A stretch of 8,436 nt of DNA from Acidobacteriaceae bacterium (GTDB taxonomy: Bacteria; Acidobacteriota; Terriglobia; Terriglobales; Acidobacteriaceae): the NCBI GenBank assembly GCA_003133425.1, contig PKXI01000339.1:54221-62656 (forward strand). Direction: 5' to 3'. The translations under genes were made by a program, and so were the position numbers. The notes under the pieces are model-generated. The model saw nothing but the letters and a program-made list of their open reading frames with translations. It was not told where the DNA came from and searched no databases. Shown here in pieces: positions 6,709-8,436 of the stretch (positions within the stretch are counted from its first letter, which is position 1; every line of letters begins with the position of its first letter).

Positions 6709-8160
6709 TCAGGCCAGTTTGAAGGGAGCCCGATAAGGCCGCGAGAGCAGTGCGCTGGCTTCGGTGTCGCCGAGAATCTTCTCGCTGGCCACATCCCATT
6801 TGAGCTTCCGCCCGACCATCATGGAGATGAGACCGAGGTGCCCGGGGATCGCTGAGTGATGCCCTGTCTGAACCGGCGCAATGGTCGGCTTGCGCGACTT
6901 TACGCAGTCGAGGAAATTGCGTCGATGCTCCGCAGACTCGTAGAGTTTTACCTTGCGCAGATCCTCGGGGAGGGAGTCGGGCTTGATCCAATCGTTGTTG
7001 GAGGCGTCGAAGCCGCCGCGATCGACCCATACCCATCCGTCGGTACCGATCCACTTTGTTCCCATATTGATAGCCGGATGACCTCCAGCGATGGTTAAAG
7101 AAACGTCGTTGGAATATCCGGTGACTTCCTTGCGGTATTGGCACTCGATCCGGTAGGCGGTGGCGGTGTTCCACATGGCGTTGGCGGCGGGAAATTCGCC
7201 GTGACCGTCGATCTCTGACGGGCCGGAAAGGTCGAAGCCGAGACCCCAGTGGGCGATGTCGCCGTGGTGGCCGATCCAGTCCAGGAGTTGGCCGCCACCG
7301 GTGTTGTAGTTCCAGCGCCAGTTTTGGTAGACGCGGGCTTCGATGTACGGCTCCATTTTGGACGGGCCGATCCAGGTCTCGTAGTCGAAGTCGGCCGGCG
7401 GTTCGGAGACGGCAAGATCCCATGCCGGGGTTCCGGGGACAACCAGGGAGAGATCGGTGATTTTTTCCGGGAGCGTGGCCAACTTGGCCAGCAGGGCGGG
7501 TGCGGTATGGGGAAAGTCGTGATGGCCGCCGGGCAGGCCGACTTCAACATGGATGACTTTCCCGATGAGACCGTTGCGGACAATCTCGGCCGCTTTGTGG
7601 AAGTTGGGGAGCGATCTCTGCCAGGATCCTGTCTGCCAGATAATGTTGTTCTTTTCGGCCGCCTTGACGATGGCCTGTTGCTCGGCAATGGTTTTGGCCA
7701 GGGGCTTTTCGCCGTAGACGTCCTTTTTCCGGTTGGCCGCCGCGGTGGCGATGATGGCATGCCAGTGGTCGGGTACTGCGATCATGATGGCGTCGATGTC
7801 GTCGCGGGCCAGCATCTCGTGATAGTCGTGGTAGGCCTTGCAGTCGGTGTTGCCGTATTTCTTGTTGACGGTGTCGACTGCGGTCTGGAGGTGGGCCTTG
7901 TGAATATCGCAGGCGGCGACAACCTGGCAGTCAGCCTGCTCCAGGAAGGCCTTGGTGTTGGCGGGCCCCATCATACCCCAGCCGATGACGCCCACCGTAA
8001 TGCGGTTCGATGCGGAAGGGCGGGCCTGTCCCCAGGCGCTGCCGGGCAGGATGGCTGCGGCGCCGGCTGCGGCACCAGCGGACTTGATAAAGGCTCGCCG
8101 CGAAAAGGGAGAATTAAGCGTTGGATCGGAAAGGAAGGAATCGGACTGCGGGTTTTTCAT
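6709..8160 (-). CDS. Tat-exported Gfo/Idh/MocA family oxidoreductase
   Basis: The 483-residue product is an NAD(P)-dependent oxidoreductase of the glucose-fructose oxidoreductase/inositol dehydrogenase family, exported folded with its cofactor. A twin-arginine motif, SRRAFIK at residues 20-26, precedes an alanine-rich segment and a probable cleavage site near AWGQA (42-46). The Rossmann fold begins at 54 with GVIGWGMMG (57-65). GEKPLAKT at 150-157 carries the conserved catalytic-region Lys152. GGGQLLDWIGHHGDIAHW at 288-305 supplies the family's Asp/His active-site positions (D294, H298, H299). Residues 217-255 look like an extra insert compared with the simplest members. The ATG at 8160 has GGAG 6 bases upstream; the frame runs open to 8265 but that extension has no export logic. 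The substrate is unknown; sugar oxidation or a glycosidase-like redox mechanism are both known in the superfamily. Confidence 0.93.
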   Translation of the reverse strand: MKNPQSDSFLSDPTLNSPFSRRAFIKSAGAAAGAAAILPGSAWGQARPSASNRITVGVIGWGMMGPANTKAFLEQADCQVVAACDIHKAHLQTAVDTVNKKYGNTDCKAYHDYHEMLARDDIDAIMIAVPDHWHAIIATAAANRKKDVYGEKPLAKTIAEQQAIVKAAEKNNIIWQTGSWQRSLPNFHKAAEIVRNGLIGKVIHVEVGLPGGHHDFPHTAPALLAKLATLPEKITDLSLVVPGTPAWDLAVSEPPADFDYETWIGPSKMEPYIEARVYQNWRWNYNTGGGQLLDWIGHHGDIAHWGLGFDLSGPSEIDGHGEFPAANAMWNTATAYRIECQYRKEVTGYSNDVSLTIAGGHPAINMGTKWIGTDGWVWVDRGGFDASNNDWIKPDSLPEDLRKVKLYESAEHRRNFLDCVKSRKPTIAPVQTGHHSAIPGHLGLISMMVGRKLKWDVASEKILGDTEASALLSRPYRAPFKLA

Positions 8161-8305
8161 CGTCGTCTCCGAGGTGTCTTTATCTCTGCGGCCGATCAAG
8201 CCTAAAAATACGCCTGATTGGCGACGTTGAAAGCAGCAGATAAGAATGCGCGTGAAGTTTAGCACGATGGCTTTGGCGCGAGAAAGGGAGAATCGGATGT
8301 GGTGG
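8161..8305 (-). promoter_or_regulatory. Upstream region of the oxidoreductase gene
   Basis: This 145-base gap lies between the stop of the preceding minus-strand gene and the oxidoreductase start. It contains the ribosome site GGAG (complement of 8167-8170) 6 bases before the ATG. A TATTTT -10-like sequence occurs on the minus strand near 8206-8211, with no convincing -35. The gap is large enough for its own promoter, so cotranscription with the upstream gene is not required. Confidence 0.35.
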
Positions 8306-8436
8306 CTACAGCCGCTTGATGAATGCCATGGCTTCGGTTAGTTGCGGGAAGCGGGCTTCCTCGGCCTTGAACTCGCGGGAGTGGACGCAACGGCGCACGC
8401 CGCGCATCCGCACGGGGTGCTTGAGGTGCAGCATCT
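8306..8436 (-). CDS. C-terminal end of an unrecognised protein (5' end outside window)
   Basis: A minus-strand frame runs from the right edge to a TAG at 8306-8308 and encodes at least 43 residues, ending in EAMAFIKRL. Nearly every codon ends in G or C, as expected for a real gene at this base composition, and the residues form a plausible basic, amphipathic protein end (for example RGVRRCVHSREFKAEEARFP). A Met codon at 8432-8434 could in principle be a start, but no upstream sequence is visible to judge this, so I treat the gene as cut. I do not recognise the family. It lies 145 bases upstream of the oxidoreductase gene on the same strand. Confidence 0.6.
   Translation of the reverse strand, partial: MLHLKHPVRMRGVRRCVHSREFKAEEARFPQLTEAMAFIKRL

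Noticed and set aside
7249..8205. A 318-residue plus-strand open frame antisense to the oxidoreductase gene
   Set aside because: It is rich in Gly, Val and Asp with no recognisable motif, and the opposite strand holds a complete, well-supported enzyme.
8161..8265. N-terminal extension of the oxidoreductase from an ATG at 8265
   Set aside because: It would place 55 residues before the twin-arginine motif, whereas the ATG at 8160 has a GGAG site 6 bases upstream and gives a usual Tat signal length.

Overview
The window looks like chromosomal DNA of a GC-rich Acidobacteriota member, probably Terriglobia. I infer this from a roughly 955-residue TonB-dependent receptor with an N-terminal carboxypeptidase-regulatory-like domain and a C-terminal aromatic tail, from two twin-arginine-exported carbohydrate enzymes (a GH2 glycosidase and a Gfo/Idh/MocA oxidoreductase), and from a palindromic intergenic repeat of a kind I associate with these genomes. 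No 16S, tRNA or phylogenetic marker is present, so the assignment is by resemblance only.

Layout from left to right. Positions 1-1910 on the minus strand hold most of a GH2 glycoside hydrolase whose 3' end lies outside the window. A 269-base divergent spacer follows, then a plus-strand gene for a prolipoprotein diacylglyceryl transferase (Lgt)-like membrane protein at 2180-2974. Positions 2975-3188 lie between two convergent genes and carry hairpins, a long palindromic element and a short near-copy of the 3' end of the next gene. Positions 3189-6056 on the minus strand encode the TonB-dependent receptor. A spacer of about 430 bases with an operator-like inverted repeat precedes a 54-residue FmdB-type zinc-ribbon protein at 6486-6650 (plus). 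Positions 6709-8160 (minus) encode the Tat-exported oxidoreductase. Behind it, at 8306 to the right edge (minus), is the C-terminal end of an unrecognised protein.

Neighbouring genes mostly alternate in strand, so there is no clear operon. A loose functional theme can be inferred: the receptor would import an oligomer or siderophore-like ligand across the outer membrane, while the exported GH2 enzyme and the exported dinucleotide-dependent oxidoreductase would act on sugars in the periplasm. Lgt and FmdB look like housekeeping genes that happen to be nearby. I found no CRISPR array, insertion sequence, phage gene, defence system or RNA gene. The points most worth a second look are the Lgt-like protein with replaced active-site residues, the receptor-tail relic next to the palindromic repeat, and a perfect hairpin inside the fmdB-like coding region.
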